DNA from: JBAXLO01 sp037134755
Lineage (GTDB): Bacteria; Bacteroidota; Bacteroidia; Bacteroidales; JACABE01
DNA length: 7,327 nt
Reading direction: 5' to 3'
NCBI GenBank assembly: GCA_037134755.1
Contig: JBAXLO010000217.1
Span: forward strand, 1-7,327
The notes under the pieces are model-generated. The model worked only from the letters and a program-made list of their open reading frames with translations. It was not told where the DNA came from and made no database searches. The position numbers were made by a program, and so were the translations under genes. This document shows positions 6,701-7,327 of the stretch, piece after piece. The number at the start of each line of letters is the position of its first letter. Positions within the stretch are counted from its first letter, which is position 1.

Positions 6701-6922
6701 TTATAACTTTACTCTATAGACGGTAATTACACCATCCGGACACACTACAGCGCAATTTGTACATCCGGTGCAGTCGTCATTTACGGTTTCGGCATAGTGA
6801 TAGCCTTTACCATTTACATTCTTTGCCATTGCTATTGTGTCGCTTGGGCATGTTTCGATACATAGTTCACAGCCTTTGCATTTTTCAATATCAACTACAA
6901 TGTCGCCCTTTACTTTTGCCAT
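6701..6922 (-). CDS. korD: 2-oxoacid:ferredoxin oxidoreductase, 2[4Fe-4S] ferredoxin (delta) subunit
   Basis: The 73-residue protein from the ATG at 6922 begins MAKVKGDIVVD. It carries two [4Fe-4S] motifs, CKGCELCIETCP and CTGCTNCAVVCPDG, and ends VYRVKL, a typical KorD tail. It relays electrons between the TPP site on KorB and free ferredoxin. The frame continues upstream to an ATG at 6979, but the extra 19 residues (PDIGVDFYQEINNIN...) do not look like the family, whose members begin at MAK. I therefore prefer 6922. It is the first gene of the operon. Confidence 0.9.
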   Translation of the reverse strand: MAKVKGDIVVDIEKCKGCELCIETCPSDTIAMAKNVNGKGYHYAETVNDDCTGCTNCAVVCPDGVITVYRVKL

Positions 6923-7083
6923 CTTTTGATGATTTATATTATTAATTTCCTGATAAAAATCCACTCCAATATCAGGCAACGAAATTAGAGAAAATTAATG
7001 AAATAGAAGCTATGTTTTATGATATATTTTTAACATTAATTTAAGAAAGATGATAAAGCAGTATCTATCAAAGGAATTTATTT

Positions 7084-7111
7084 AATTATGAATTATAAAT
7101 TATGAATTATG
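7084..7111. repeat. Short AT-rich heptamer repeat
   Basis: Four tandem copies of AATTATG (the second is AATTATA) are followed by AAT. It lies in the 300-bp gap upstream of the kor operon. Such simple repeats are frequent in AT-rich intergenic DNA and I assign no function. Confidence 0.8.
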
Positions 7112-7136
7112 AATGGATGTATTTTGATTGTGAACC

Positions 7137-7144
7137 CAAATCTA
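7137..7144 (-). promoter_or_regulatory. Weak candidate promoter box for the kor operon
   Basis: The minus strand reads TAGATTTG, matching TAnnTTTG, about 215 bases before the korD start. No clear -33 TTG is found at the expected distance, and a match is likely by chance in AT-rich DNA. An alternative near-match, TAATTTCG (6980-6987), lies closer to korD. Apart from this site and the heptamer repeat, the stretch 6923-7246 shows nothing I can name. Confidence 0.22.
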
Positions 7145-7246
7145 TTTAATACCTTTCATTTTATAAGATTTTAAGGTTGTAGTAAGTGTATTAAATACGT
7201 AAATAAGTAGTTATACGAACAAATTAGTTTAATGATCCCACATTTT

Positions 7247-7327
7247 CGTTACTGCGTTCAACAATTACGTTCGTGCTTCCAACAACGTCGTTCATGCGTT
7301 CAACAATTACGTTCGTGCTTCCAACAA
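7247..7327. repeat. Second 21-bp-period tandem array, cut by the window end
   Basis: Units start at 7247, 7268, 7289 and 7310, the last cut after 18 bases. Two unit types alternate. Type A (7247, 7289) has TGCGTTCAACAATTA; type B (7268, 7310) has CGTTCGTGCTTCCAACAA. The two B copies are identical over the visible 18 bases and the A copies differ at two positions, giving a 42-bp higher-order repeat. Several frames are open through it. On the minus strand one reads VGSTNVIVERMNDV... and ends at a TAA at 7224-7226, so it may be the 3' end of a gene to the right, but this cannot be decided here. Confidence 0.9.

Noticed and set aside
6757..6945. Plus-strand ORF of 62 codons
   Set aside because: Antisense shadow of korD.
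6923..6979. korD N-terminal extension to the ATG at 6979
   Set aside because: The extra residues are unlike the family, and MAKVKGDIVVD is the usual beginning.

Overview
The window looks like the chromosome of an anaerobic member of the Bacteroidales or a close relative (Bacteroidota). The evidence is AT-rich DNA, A-rich leaders without Shine-Dalgarno sites in front of most genes, a TAnnTTTG-type promoter box (TATCTTTG) upstream of the integrase, a LruC-domain surface protein, and a four-gene 2-oxoacid:ferredoxin oxidoreductase operon of the type common in gut and sediment Bacteroidales. Genus cannot be told from this sequence.

Left part (1-2113): the 3' end of a large plus-strand gene for a secreted or surface protein. 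It carries tandem chitobiase-C-terminal-like repeats, a short Ca-binding-type DxDxDG stretch and a C-terminal LruC domain, and it ends at a strong intrinsic terminator.

Middle part (2155-4139): an accessory-looking patch. A minus-strand tyrosine-recombinase homologue has lost several catalytic residues. Divergent from it is a small, probably all-helical protein of unknown function. This is followed by a long imperfect hairpin, then a tandem array of eleven exact-length 21-bp units plus a partial twelfth. The array runs directly into the last ~60 codons of a dihydropteroate synthase gene (folP) whose first three quarters are missing. The truncated folP end, the recombinase homologue and the array suggest that this patch arose by insertion or rearrangement.

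Right part (4156-6922): a minus-strand operon reading korD-korA-korB-korC (2Fe4S ferredoxin subunit, alpha, TPP-binding beta, gamma). It is compact (28, 3 and 27 bp gaps) and ends in a 17-bp-stem terminator. The four products should form one enzyme that interconverts a 2-oxoacid plus CoA with an acyl-CoA, CO2 and reduced ferredoxin.

Far right (6923-7327): the operon leader, an AT-rich intergenic stretch with a heptamer repeat, and the start of a second 21-bp-period array that runs off the window. Its units differ from those of the first array but share the period and part of a core (TTGT.G, read on the minus strand). The most interesting material is the set formed by the small helical protein, the hairpin and the 21-bp arrays, together with the folP junction.
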